Position numbers and translations under genes: made by a program | Shown: positions 17,592 to 27,150 of the stretch, in pieces | How positions within the stretch are numbered: position 1 is the first letter of the stretch | Layout of the letters: the number at the start of each line of letters is the position of its first letter | Notes under the pieces: model-generated | Database searches by the model: none | Told to the model about the DNA's origin: nothing | What the model saw: only the letters and a program-made list of their open reading frames with translations | Origin: JAEUIE01 sp047602475 | Lineage (GTDB): Bacteria; Planctomycetota; Planctomycetia; Gemmatales; HRBIN36 | DNA length: 64,000 bases | Assembly: GCA_047602475.1 (NCBI GenBank) | Contig: JASGHE010000002.1 | Coordinates: 1,860,001 to 1,924,000, forward strand | Reading direction: 5' to 3'

Positions 17592-19109
17592 TCAACTGTC
17601 AAGAACAGCAGGCAGTCGCCCCGCCCGTACATTGTCGTAACACGCCAGCATGCAGAACCGGCGTATCGAAGCGGGGAATCCAACAGCGGTAAAATGGGGA
17701 TGTCCCGTCGCCGGGTACGGGCCGCCGTGGTTCATCGCCGGGCTGACCATGACACCCGTTGGCATCTTGTCATTGAGCAGCCTGCCAACTTTGTTGCGAA
17801 GAATCGGTTCGAGTTCACCGTAGACCTTATCTTCGTTGCCGGCGGTGTGGCTGTAGATGCTGCCGACGAGTTGGCCTTCGAGCTTCTTAAGGGCTGACTT
17901 CATTTCAGCGATGTCTTTACAGACGATGGCGAGGGTAGCGTTGCCGAACGCTTCCCGTTGCAGGCCGAGAGGGTTGGTGAGGAACTGACTGCCCGTGCTG
18001 CGCAGCAGCGTGTGTTGATGACTGAACCCGGTGCCACCACCGCTTTGGCCGCCTATCAGTAACTCGGCACCAGCCTTTCGGAGAGCTTCAATGCTGGCGT
18101 TCAGGTTGTCTCGAACTCCCTGAGTCAGCAGCGTTCCCACCGGTGCAGCACGATACTTCTCCACCATGCCGTTGATGAAGGCATCGGTGCCTGGCCCGGC
18201 GAGGAAGAACAAAAGGCCGGGGTTGGTGCAGAACTGCCCCATGCCCAACAGGCACGAACCTGCGACTTCATCCAGCAGCGATTGGGGACGTTCTTCGATG
18301 GCGCCAGGCAGCAGGATCACCGGATTGAGCGACCCCATTTCGAGGAAGATCGGTTTGCCATGTTCATCAGCGACCTTCTTAAGGAAGAGACCGGCAGTTC
18401 GAGAACCCGTGAACCCGATGGAGGTAATCCTTGGATCAGCAACGAGTCTGAGACCATCTTCTGGCGTCAGGTGATAGACCATCTGAATCGTGCCATCCGG
18501 AAGTCCCACTTCGGCAGCAGCGATGTGAGCCAGTTCAGCCAGCAGTTGCGTCGTCTTCGGATGAGCCGGGTGCCCCTTGGCAATCACCGGGCAGCCGGCA
18601 GCGATGGCCGAAGCAAAGTCGCCACCTGCGACGCTGTTGTATGCAAAGGGAAAGTTGTTCGGGCCAATCGTTAGCACCGGGCCGAGGGGGATGTAGCACG
18701 AACGAATGTTGCGCGGTGCATCCACGGTCGGCAGCGCCCAGTTGTGTTGTCGCAAAGCGCCCGCTGCCTGACGAAGCTGATCGACAGTGCGGGGTAACTC
18801 AGTGCTGTTCAGCCGGGGTTCAACAGGCAGCCCGGTTTCTAGGGTGGCTATCTCCACCAGTTCCTTTCGAGCCGCTTCAATACGAGTGGCATACTTCTCG
18901 AGGAAATCCCCCCGAACGCTATCGGGCAATTGGCGAAGTTGATCGAACGCTTTCTCAGCCGATGCCAGTGCTGTTTCCAGGTCTGCCCATGGACTGACCG
19001 GAAACAACGTTGGCAACGGCTCCATCGTCTTGGGGTTGATGCCCTGAAACGAGGTGGCGCCCCGGGAAGCTTGCCAGGCGCCGGCGACGAGAATGGGTGC
19101 GAGGGGCAT
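17592..19109 (-). CDS. Aldehyde dehydrogenase, 2,5-dioxovalerate (alpha-ketoglutarate semialdehyde) type
   Basis: This is a full-length (505 aa) NAD(P)+-dependent aldehyde dehydrogenase. It shows the coenzyme-binding GPNNFPFAYN, the GFTGSRTAG loop, the catalytic-base region FLEMGSLNPV and the nucleophile in GQFCTNPG. Spacing and the MGSLNP variant match the subgroup that oxidises alpha-ketoglutarate semialdehyde in pentose, glucarate or hydroxyproline breakdown. No other gene of such a route is adjacent, so the pathway is inference. It is separated from the upstream gene by a clear terminator. Confidence 0.87.
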   Translation of the reverse strand: MPLAPILVAGAWQASRGATSFQGINPKTMEPLPTLFPVSPWADLETALASAEKAFDQLRQLPDSVRGDFLEKYATRIEAARKELVEIATLETGLPVEPRLNSTELPRTVDQLRQAAGALRQHNWALPTVDAPRNIRSCYIPLGPVLTIGPNNFPFAYNSVAGGDFASAIAAGCPVIAKGHPAHPKTTQLLAELAHIAAAEVGLPDGTIQMVYHLTPEDGLRLVADPRITSIGFTGSRTAGLFLKKVADEHGKPIFLEMGSLNPVILLPGAIEERPQSLLDEVAGSCLLGMGQFCTNPGLLFFLAGPGTDAFINGMVEKYRAAPVGTLLTQGVRDNLNASIEALRKAGAELLIGGQSGGGTGFSHQHTLLRSTGSQFLTNPLGLQREAFGNATLAIVCKDIAEMKSALKKLEGQLVGSIYSHTAGNEDKVYGELEPILRNKVGRLLNDKMPTGVMVSPAMNHGGPYPATGHPHFTAVGFPASIRRFCMLACYDNVRAGRLPAVLDS

Positions 19110-19180
19110 GGTGATTACTCAGTGATGAATCGCAATCGAGCTGTGGATGTGATCTATTCTATGGATGGAGCAAGAGGCCA

Positions 19181-19220
19181 AAAACAACAACCGCCCAATC
19201 TATGATAGACTGGGCGGTTG
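19181..19220 (-). terminator. Rho-independent terminator
   Basis: On the minus strand, CAACCGCCCAGTCTA pairs with TAGATTGGGCGGTTG across a 3-base loop (15-bp stem with one mismatch), and the stem is followed by TTGTTTTTGG. It lies 20 bases past the stop of the thioredoxin-fold gene and before the aldehyde dehydrogenase start, so it separates the two. Confidence 0.85.
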
Positions 19221-19239
19221 GTTATTGATGCTGAAGATA

Positions 19240-21162
19240 CTACTTCACAATCTTCTTCAGCTCCTCGTCGAGCGTCGCTACATCCAGCGTCCGGCTGGTG
19301 ATCTTACCGCTGGCATCCTGAAGGAACATGGCAGGGAAGATACCGAGCCCATAGTGGATGGCTGCGGGGCTTTCGAAGCTGCCGGGGCTGTGCAGGTGCA
19401 ACGCTGGGGGCAACTCCGCAGCATTCTTCTGGAAGAAGGCCTGCACATCGGCGAGTTTGTCGTCAATGTTGACAGCCACCAGAACAACGCCTTTAGCTGT
19501 AAGCGGAGTCAAGATCTGCTTGATCTTGGCAAAATCAGCGGCAGCGGTATTGCACCAGGTGGCCCAATAATAGATCACCACCGTCCGTCCTTGCAGTGTC
19601 GCAGGATTGAAAGCGGGGCCGTTGAGGACTTGAGCATTGACACCGATTGTCCAAGTCTGGCCCAGCGAAGTCAAACGGCGGACGGCACCGGTGGACTTCT
19701 GAGCAAACTTGGAATCGGCATACTTGGCGACAACCGTTTCATACCACTTGCGGGCATCAGCTTCCTTGTTGAGCATCTCGTAGATTTCGCCGATGCGGTG
19801 CATCGCTTCGGGAGTATCGGAGCCCGTTGGGTAAGCGCCGACAAACGCAGTCAGCTTGCCGGCGAAGGCTTCCTGGGCTTTGAGGTGATCTTCAGCCTTC
19901 TTGATGCTGCCCATCACAGTGTTGTTCTCGATGTTCAATACACGGTACTGTGCATAGCTGGCGATCTCGCTGCCCGGGGCCTGCTTGGCTACCTGATTGG
20001 CGTAGTTCTGGAACATGGCGAAGTTGGAATTGTCGTTGGCGGCGCTGGCTGCGACCGTAGCGGCCAAGCTATCGATTACTTGTTTGTACCAGGTCTCCCG
20101 ATCCTTTTCCGGGCTGACGGCAACGATGCGTGTGATCACTTCCGCGCGGCTCTTGTGATAGGCGACCATCGCAGCGCTGGGGCCGTTGCCTGCGTCCTGC
20201 GGGGCCTTGGCATCGAGATCAGCCAGTTCCTTGAGGGCCTTTTGCAGGGGACCATCTTCAACTGCTGGGGCAGCTTGTGGTGTATTGCCCGCCATGAAGC
20301 TGTTCGTTACAGGAGTATCCAGCGTGGTGGGGGCATCCTTGAGCTTCCAGGTATCGCCTACCTGAATGATGTCGCCCAACTGGATGTACTCGGTCTTGGT
20401 ATTGGTTTCGCACAGCACCATGGCACGAGCATGGATCACGACATCCTGCTTCCAGCCGGTGCTTTCAGCGCTCAGTCGGCTGGGGGTGCCAGTTTCGACG
20501 TGAAGCCACTTGGTGGTGTCGTTCAGGTTCAGCTTGGCTGCTGCCTGGGCGAACTGGCCGGAGACATTCTTCAGCCCGGTCTTGATCCGTTCGACTTCGG
20601 TGGCAGCGACGCCGATGGTGCGAAGATCATCATCGTTGACGAGCAGCGCTGCATAGCGATTGAAATCCTTGGTGGCGACGGCTTTCATGGCTTCCTGAGT
20701 CATCTCTTCGAGGGAGATAGCGACCCAGCTATCGATCACGCCGTTGCCTGCTTTGGAAACGCCGATCTTGGAGCCGCCAGTGTTGAGCCACTGGAAACGG
20801 TCGGGCTTATTGACAAACTTGGTGTCTACTTCACGGTAGACCTCCATGCCATCCTTGTAATAGCTGAAAACATCGGGGAACTTGTCGCCATTGGTATCGA
20901 CGAAGCGACGGAGGATGGTACCCTTGGCATCCTTGAGGACCCACACGCTCTGGCCGGGTTTGGCATTGGGGTCGCCGGCAACGGTACAGGTCGCAGCTTC
21001 CGCATCGGTCGGCATCGCTACCACGACGCCCTTTTGACTGGGCTGAAAGCGAAGGATCTGGGCCACTTCTGCGGGAGGAGCTGCCTGTGTCGCTGCCAAC
21101 CCGACGATACTGATTACAGCGGAACACAACACGATATTTCGTACCCAACGCATCATCCCCAT
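19240..21162 (-). CDS. Exported protein with C-terminal TlpA/thioredoxin-like domain lacking CxxC
   Basis: I start at the ATG at 21162 (MGMMRWVRNIVLCSAVISIV), which gives a normal signal peptide; the frame is open to an ATG at 21201. A ~500-residue N-terminal part has a short domain with an EF-hand-like DTNGDKFPD, an alpha-helical middle with TPR-like features and EAMHRIGEIYEMLNKEADAR. The last ~140 residues are a thioredoxin fold of TlpA type (GRTVVIYYWATWCNTAAADF; later GIFPAMFLQDASGKI with the cis-Pro). The active-site WCxxC is WCNTA, so only one cysteine remains and normal disulphide exchange is unlikely. The product is about 640 residues and envelope-located. Confidence 0.85.
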   Translation of the reverse strand: MGMMRWVRNIVLCSAVISIVGLAATQAAPPAEVAQILRFQPSQKGVVVAMPTDAEAATCTVAGDPNAKPGQSVWVLKDAKGTILRRFVDTNGDKFPDVFSYYKDGMEVYREVDTKFVNKPDRFQWLNTGGSKIGVSKAGNGVIDSWVAISLEEMTQEAMKAVATKDFNRYAALLVNDDDLRTIGVAATEVERIKTGLKNVSGQFAQAAAKLNLNDTTKWLHVETGTPSRLSAESTGWKQDVVIHARAMVLCETNTKTEYIQLGDIIQVGDTWKLKDAPTTLDTPVTNSFMAGNTPQAAPAVEDGPLQKALKELADLDAKAPQDAGNGPSAAMVAYHKSRAEVITRIVAVSPEKDRETWYKQVIDSLAATVAASAANDNSNFAMFQNYANQVAKQAPGSEIASYAQYRVLNIENNTVMGSIKKAEDHLKAQEAFAGKLTAFVGAYPTGSDTPEAMHRIGEIYEMLNKEADARKWYETVVAKYADSKFAQKSTGAVRRLTSLGQTWTIGVNAQVLNGPAFNPATLQGRTVVIYYWATWCNTAAADFAKIKQILTPLTAKGVVLVAVNIDDKLADVQAFFQKNAAELPPALHLHSPGSFESPAAIHYGLGIFPAMFLQDASGKITSRTLDVATLDEELKKIVK

Positions 21163-21424
21163 GGGTGTATCTCCCTGCAACCTGGCCTCGGAACAGCGCA
21201 TCGCCGACGAACCGTCTCGCCTGACGATGGTCTACCTCTTCTATCGGCAAGGCAGGGGGATGTTACGACCGTGCAAGTCGTTAAAGTCAGTGAAGATGAT
21301 GTTAAGCTGGGTAGAGTCTGACGGTTACTTAGGAAGGTAATGCTCTTCGATGTCGGTTAATATCAGGATTATAGAGCGTGCTTAAATGTCTTATTCTGGC
21401 TCCTGGCTGCTTACTTCTGGCTCC

Positions 21425-21440
21425 TGCGGGTACTCCCGCA
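21425..21440 (-). terminator. Short hairpin 3' of tRNA-Arg
   Basis: TGCGGG-AGTA-CCCGCA begins 3 bases past the tRNA 3' end on the minus strand. It is a perfect 6-bp stem and could act in termination or processing of the tRNA transcript. No U-tract follows directly. Confidence 0.45.
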
Positions 21441-21443
21441 AAG

Positions 21444-21517
21444 TATCCTCGACGTGAGTCGAACACGTAACCTCTGCCTTCGGAGGGCAGCGCTCTATCC
21501 AATTGAGCTACGAGGAC
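21444..21517 (-). tRNA. tRNA-Arg (anticodon CCG)
   Basis: The minus strand folds as a full cloverleaf. The acceptor GTCCTCG pairs with CGAGGAT (first pair G-U). The D-arm is GCTC...GAGC, the anticodon arm CTGCC-CTCCGAA-GGCAG with anticodon CCG, and the T-arm ACGTG-TTCGACT-CACGT. The discriminator is A. The 3' CCA is not encoded (CTT follows). It would read CGG codons. Confidence 0.93.
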
Positions 21518-21561
21518 TTGTTCTCTTCAAGTATACGCTTCAGCCATGCTAACGCCAGTCT

Positions 21562-22478
21562 TTATTCACTTCCGAAATGGTGCGTGTAACCCAGGGCGGG
21601 AAGTAGTCGTCTTTGGCCGTGCTCTACCAGCGTTACCTCCTTCTCCTTAGTGAACCTTCCGATGAGACTGAGGTTCACTCCCGGTGGCTGGGTTTGTATC
21701 AGTCGTTGTGCATCTTCCTCACTGACAGCAAAGAGCAGTTCAAAGTCTTCCCCATCTCCCAGAGCATGTTGCAACGGCGTCTTGCCATCGTTCATCCGAT
21801 GTGCAGCCTCGTTGATGGGCACCTTCTCGGCCCAAACTTCCGCACCGCATCCACTTTCCTGACAGAGGTGATGCAGATCAGCAGCCAGGCCATCGCTGAT
21901 GTCGATCATGGCGTGGAGATTAACTAACTGATGCAGTAGCTGGGCTTCCTTTACTCGTGGGGTGAAGTCGAGATGATGGCCGAGGATGCTGCCGCCCAGT
22001 GATCCGGTGACGAGCAGGGCATCGCCGGGCCTGGCACCGGAGCGTTTGACTGCAAAAGTTCCCGTCGGTTCACCGAAGAGGGTAACATTGATGGTGATCG
22101 GTCCGTACCAGGCGTTGGTGTCGCCGCCGACGATGGCGGTATCAAACCGAGTCGCCTGGGCCTGCAAGCTCAGGAAGAAGGCTTCCGCCCAGCTTTGAGG
22201 AAGATCATGGGGCAGGCCCAGGCTGACGACTGCTGCGACAGGCTTGCCCGCCATCGCAGCCATGTCGCTGAGATTGACGCTCATTGCCTTCTTGCCGATG
22301 CGCTGCGGGCCGGCATCACGCAGGAAGCAACTGCCTTCCATCAACATGTCAGTCGTCACCAGCATCGAACGTGGTCGGGCCACGATACTTCCGCACAGTC
22401 ATCGCCGATACCCAGCAGCACCCGTGGGTTCTTCCCAGTCTGCTTGCGCAGCCATTGAATGTACTCAATCTCAGCCAT
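21562..22478 (-). CDS. thiL: Thiamine-monophosphate kinase ThiL, one frame break
   Basis: ThiL phosphorylates thiamine monophosphate to the active diphosphate using ATP. Recognisable motifs are GIGDDCA (Mg/ATP-binding aspartates), VTTDMLMEG, VGGDTN, SLGGSILG, DISDGLAADL and ALGDGEDFELLF, in the family order. Reading from the ATG at 22478 (MAEIEYIQWLRKQ) gives the GDD segment but then leaves frame. The rest is open from a GTG at 22383 (MARPRSMLVTTD). One missing base near 22385-22393 joins the parts, for a protein of about 305 residues, the family norm. It starts 16 bases past the stop of the histidine-kinase-like gene and may be translated from the same transcript. Confidence 0.9.
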
Positions 22479-22494
22479 GCTATTGTGATAGCAA

Positions 22495-25400
22495 CTAGGC
22501 TGCTTTCGTTAATGGCCCCGGCAACGCAAGATAGCCATTCGATCGACTCAGCTTCATACCGTTCTCGATCTTCTTGACGAGATGACCGATCTGATCGAGT
22601 TGCATCACCTGCTCGGCTGAATCACGGCCCTGAAGGATGAGCTTCTCCAACTTCTGGGCCGAGTCGCTGAGTACCGGGTAGCCGTAGAGCTTGCCACCAT
22701 CGGTAAGGGCATGAGAGAGTCGAGCCAACCGGGCGAGGTCCGCCACCTGCAAGGCTGCCCGCATATCAGCCAGATGGCTAGGCAGCTTGGCGACGTAGTT
22801 ACGGATGAGGTTGAGGAAGTCCCGGTCAGCGTGGAAGTCTGAAGTCAAACTATCGGACGAGTGCTGAGCCATCTCCATCTTTCGGGAGAGGAACCCTGCC
22901 AGCGTGTGCCGCCACACGGCGGGAACGATGGGGCTGGGCAGCAGGTTATCGCCGCCGGCAGCGAGGAACTCTTCCCGCTGGGTGGGAAGGAAGGGCGTGC
23001 CGACTCCGAGGATCGCTCCTCGATAGAAGTGCGAACGCAGCAGTTGAGCCGCTTTGACGAACGAGACATCTCGCTTGCCTGCATCCCAAAGCACAACATC
23101 GAACCAGTCTTCCTTGATGCGGTTGACTGCCTGCTCAGCATCGTTGGCCACTTCGCAGCGCAATCCCATTCGTTCAAGTTGGTAAGTAGTGACACGCTGT
23201 TGTTCCTGGCCATCCATCACGATCAGAGCCTGGCCCCGCAGCGGTTGATCCCATTCGACATCGGGCAACGGTTCCTTATCGAAGCGTAACCGTTCCATGG
23301 GAACGAGGTTGAGCATTTCCGAGGCGGTGACCGGCACCACGAGGCTGCTGCGGCCAAGCTGTTCAGCAAGCAGTTCGCCGCCAATCGCCTGAGACTGTCG
23401 CCGGGTGATCGCCTGCCTGAACTCCACAGCCATCGTTGTTGAAGGAATACGACTGGTTTGTTCTACTTCACCAGCCACGATATCGATCCGCAGTTTGCCG
23501 GGCAGAGGATGAACTGGCCTTCTGCTGTTCCATGCCGACGTTGATGATGACGGAGCCGGTCTGGGTGGCACGAATCGATTGGCTCACCAGATGTTGCAGG
23601 ATCGCCGTCAGCCGAGTTGGATCGGTGGTAATGATGGAGGGCATCGCTCCCAGCGGCTGCAGCGACAGAGCCAAGCCCTTTTCCTCAGCACTGGGTCGTT
23701 GTTGGGAGACGACCTGCTGGACGATCTGCCAGGGGGAACAGGCTGCTTTGACAATCGGAGCCTGCCCCGCTTCGAGTTGAGCGAAGTCACATGCCTGTTC
23801 CAACAGCCGTCTCACATAGCGGCCATGTTGCAGGATGCCGACGAGAGCCTGCCGTCGCATCTCCTGCTGGCGCTGGCATCGAGCAGGGCATCAGCATTCT
23901 GAATGAGGTTTGACAGAGGCGGTTCGAGTGTTTGAGCTAGTCCGCCAAAGAACCGGGCCCCTGCTAGTTGATCAGTATTCACAGCCACAGGTACTTCCTT
24001 GACCGCTTCGATGGGCCGGGCGATGATCGAGTACCCATCGAGAGTCTGTTGTTCCATCATCGGTGTCAGCGTGACCTGGAAACTATTCACGCCGAGTTTG
24101 CACTCACCGGCCCAGGGCTTCATGTTCCTCAGCACCGTGTCGGTCATCACCTGTTTCCACAGCGGATGATCGCTGGGTTGGTTGCGGGCATTGCCCCTCA
24201 GCTTGCGGCCAGGTTCGTTCTCGAAGAGTATTTCGCCATTGGGATCGAAGATGACGACAGCATCGGCAAAGCCACGCAGGGCACCGGTCAACATGGCGAC
24301 GCTGTGGGCTTCCTGTTCCCAGGCTGATTGAGCTTCACTTGCATCCTGTTGCACCTTTTCGAGTTGTGCTTCGTTTTGCTTCAACTGCTTCTCAGCGGCA
24401 TCCCAGTGGGCTTTAGCTTCGAGCCGTTCGGTCTCGGCAGCCTTCAGTTTCTGTTCGGTCTTGAGCAGCTGACTACGAGCGGTCTCGCCTGCTGCCTCAG
24501 CTACCTTGAGCTTGATCTCCAGATCGTTGACACGATCCGAATCGGGTTTCGCTGATTGCAGCTTCTTGAGTTCAGCTTCCGATTCATCGAGCAATTGCGT
24601 CATCGTGTCGTGTTCAGCCTGTGCCGTTTCGAGCAGCTTCTGGAAGCGTTCAGCTTCCGACTTCCAATGGATGACCTGCTGCGTTGTGCCTGAAGATGTT
24701 TGCTCATGCAGAGTCAGGGCATTCTGTGCCGTTTCCCACTGGCTGCGCAGGTGTTCATGCACCTTGCGGTTGGTCTCTTCCAAGTTGGCCAGGTCGCCCT
24801 GCAATTGCTGGGCACGTTCCCGATGTTGATGAGATTCCTGGGTGATGGCATCACTCTCCGCCTCGGCCAACTGCCAGCGGAGGAACAGGCTCAGCACCGC
24901 ACCAGTAGTGTGCAGCAGCGATTGAACTTGCGCGGTATCAGACAGGCTCACGCCACGAACGAGCAGCACTGCTTTGCCTTGCAGCCCAAGATCGAGCGGA
25001 CAACTCCAGTGGCCGCCATTCTGAATGATCGCCCCGGAACGCATAGCCTGGTTCAGCAGCGGATCGTCGATATCAGTACCGTCTCCTGTACTCACCGCCA
25101 GTTGGGGCTGCTGATCGGGTTCACTTACCCAGAGCGTAGCGTGCTGGGCATGAAATTCTGTCACCAGTCGATTCAGCCAGGCTTTGCCCACGTCTTGCAG
25201 GGTGACATCGCTGGCCAGTTGCGTGCTGACTTCCTGCAGGAAGGGTAGGTAGTCTGGCTTTGATACAGTGGCCTGCCGCAGCCGATAGAGTTCTTCTTCC
25301 AACTGCTTCTTGGCCGATTGAGCCTGATCACGATCTGCCAGGGCGTTTCGCAGCGGGCCTTCCAAGTTGATGTCAAACACGCTCTTCGTCTTGGGGCGAC

Positions 25401-26045
25401 TCTTGGCGATGGTCTGCGTTTGCATCATGCGTGAATGAATGAAAAGCGACAGGCCAGTGGTGCCGGCCCAGGGCAGCACATAACTCATCCAGGCACCCGG
25501 CGGGCAACGCAGGGCACAGGCTGACCAGGCGGCCAGCGAGACAGTGAGATAGAGAAGTAGCGATTCAGTCGTCGGAGCCAGCAGTGCGTAACCGATGATG
25601 AGGAGCAGTGCGAACGTGGTATAGCTTAAATCCTGACTGACCACGAGAGTGAGCAACAGTTGTGCGGTGGGCACCGTGAAGAGCATCAGTAGCAGTAGTG
25701 ATGTGACCTGCTGAACCGTTGTCTGTGACGAGAACGTCCAATGACCTTGCTTGAGTACGATAGCGCCCAGTAACAGAGCCACAGCCCCGGCCGTCGCCGA
25801 CCAGGCGAGCAGCGTGCCCCCGGCGGCATCGAGCACCACATGGTACATCGCCGTCATGGCCAGGATGCCCGCCGCCAGCAGCCAAAGGAAGACCATAAGT
25901 CCCGACTGTAGCGAATAACGCCGACCGCCGAGCGACCAGGAACTCGTCTCGGAGTTGCCGAGATCGATGCCTAGATCATCCTCGGCTGTCGCAATTGGGG
26001 ATTGAACGGAATGAGCGGCTGATCTGCTGACATCATGGCATCCAT
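22495..26045 (-). CDS. Degenerate hybrid histidine kinase (membrane, GAF-like, coiled coil, PAS, REC, Hpt), three frame breaks
   Basis: Joined across three one-base breaks (a C-run at 25997-26000, about 23887 and about 23510) this is a ~1180-residue BarA-like hybrid sensor. From the N-terminus: a short acidic cytoplasmic leader; about six membrane helices; a GAF-like domain (FLQEVSTQLASDVTLQDVGK); ~180 residues of coiled coil; a PAS-like domain (AVVIFDPNGEILFENEPGRK). The dimerisation region reads FGGLAQTLEPPLSNLIQNAD, where the phospho-acceptor His of the usual SHELRTPL is absent. The ATPase region reads ILQHLVSQSIRATQTGSV, with no N-box Asn, and I find no G-boxes. A receiver-like domain follows (ALIVMDGQEQQ, VVLWDAGKRD). 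A C-terminal Hpt domain keeps its His (ARLSHALTDGGKLYGYP). It is probably a sensor or phosphorelay scaffold without its own kinase activity. Confidence 0.8.
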
Positions 26046-26159
26046 GCCTTGGGTGTGCAGAGAGGGGGGAGTTTAAGGCCGTAGTTTACTCAGAAATCAA
26101 GGAGGCTGTCGAGGGGGATTTGTTGCGGAGACTAAATCTCACGTCGTCCAAGGGTCGTG

Positions 26160-26191
26160 CCACACTTCGCCGGTACTCCGGCGAGGTGTGG
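26160..26191. repeat. Strong hairpin CCACACTTCGCCGG-tact-CCGGCGAGGTGTGG
   Basis: The two 14-base arms are inverted copies of each other with one G-T position and a 4-base loop. There is no T-tract, so it looks more like a REP-type palindrome than an intrinsic terminator. It lies between the kinase-like gene start and the AT-richer island. Confidence 0.6.
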
Positions 26192-26266
26192 TTACGGGAG
26201 ACAAAGGTAAAGCCAGAAAACCCAAGCAGGTGTGCTGACACGAGGTTCGGGCTGTGAGTAGGCATC

Positions 26267-26869
26267 TCATAGCAGCACTGGTGCTTCTATTTTTTCTATG
26301 AGCAGAATGTCAGCTTTGCCTGTTCCCACACCATTGTTAATAGCTTCCAGATTGATATGTAAAGCGGCTCTTGTAAGTGTGTGCCCGTTTACCGTGATGT
26401 CAAACCAGTATAAACCTTCCCCGTCCCACCGAATGTGAACTGGAAACACCGCAGTAATTGAATGGCCTGTTGGCCTCTCAGAAAATTTGAACTCGCTTAC
26501 TCCAAATTTATCTCGTCTTCCTCTTGGGGTAATATTCCAAACCTCAATCATCAAATCCTTGGTTGGACGTGCAGCTCGCAAACTGAGGAACATTTGCAAT
26601 TGTGGCCTGATTAAATGGTTGCTATCAAGGGATTCCGTCGCAGACTTGTTAAGGTTAAGCGTGTCGACAATCCTCATCGGGCTTGCAACGCCATCCTCTT
26701 CTTTTAGGACTTTTTCGCAAATTAACGCAGCCACAACATAAGGGAACGAAACGGCTGCAAAGACGAGTCTTTTCTTCTTTGCTTCGATCCGTTTTTTTGA
26801 CTTCATCGTCGCCAAGATGTCACCCTGAGTTCGTTCTTCGCTTCTTCTAGTTCTTGGACGCTGCTTCAC
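26267..26869 (-). CDS. Hypothetical protein of the AT-rich island
   Basis: This is a 200-residue protein with a basic N-terminus (KSKKRIEAKKKRLVFAAVSF) and no clear membrane anchor. A mixed alpha/beta body follows, containing VAALICEKVLKEEDG, PTKDLMIEVWNITPRGRRDK and a beta-rich part (VFPVHIRWDGEGLYWFDITV). The arrangement is reminiscent of small DUF6941-type proteins, but I cannot assign it firmly. Codon use is visibly more AT-rich than in the neighbours, as in the RelA/SpoT gene to the right, pointing to transfer. The internal ATG at 26809 (MKSKKRIEAK) is an alternative start. Confidence 0.6.
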   Translation of the reverse strand: MKQRPRTRRSEERTQGDILATMKSKKRIEAKKKRLVFAAVSFPYVVAALICEKVLKEEDGVASPMRIVDTLNLNKSATESLDSNHLIRPQLQMFLSLRAARPTKDLMIEVWNITPRGRRDKFGVSEFKFSERPTGHSITAVFPVHIRWDGEGLYWFDITVNGHTLTRAALHINLEAINNGVGTGKADILLIEKIEAPVLL

Positions 26870-27150
26870 GCATTGCCGTCTCTAACCAACAAGCCAATTC
26901 ATAGGGTTTGTGAATGAGACCAATTCAAAAAGTCTCCTTCCGCTAGGATCGGCATTCAGAGAACGCCGTCAAATTCTAGAGGTACCGGCTTTTTGACTTT
27001 GCCATATGCTTATTCTAGTCATCCGGTTCTAAAGATGGAAGAATAAGTTCATGCAAGATTTCCTTTAGTGAGCTCGTACTTTGATAGAGACGCCGGCAAC
27101 TGATCCTCAATAAGTTACTTCAAGACACGTCTTCCGGTAATGAGTTTGCT

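Noticed and set aside
19165..21321. 718-residue open frame on the plus strand
   Set aside because: It covers the terminator and the whole thioredoxin-fold gene in antisense; no motif is visible in the product.
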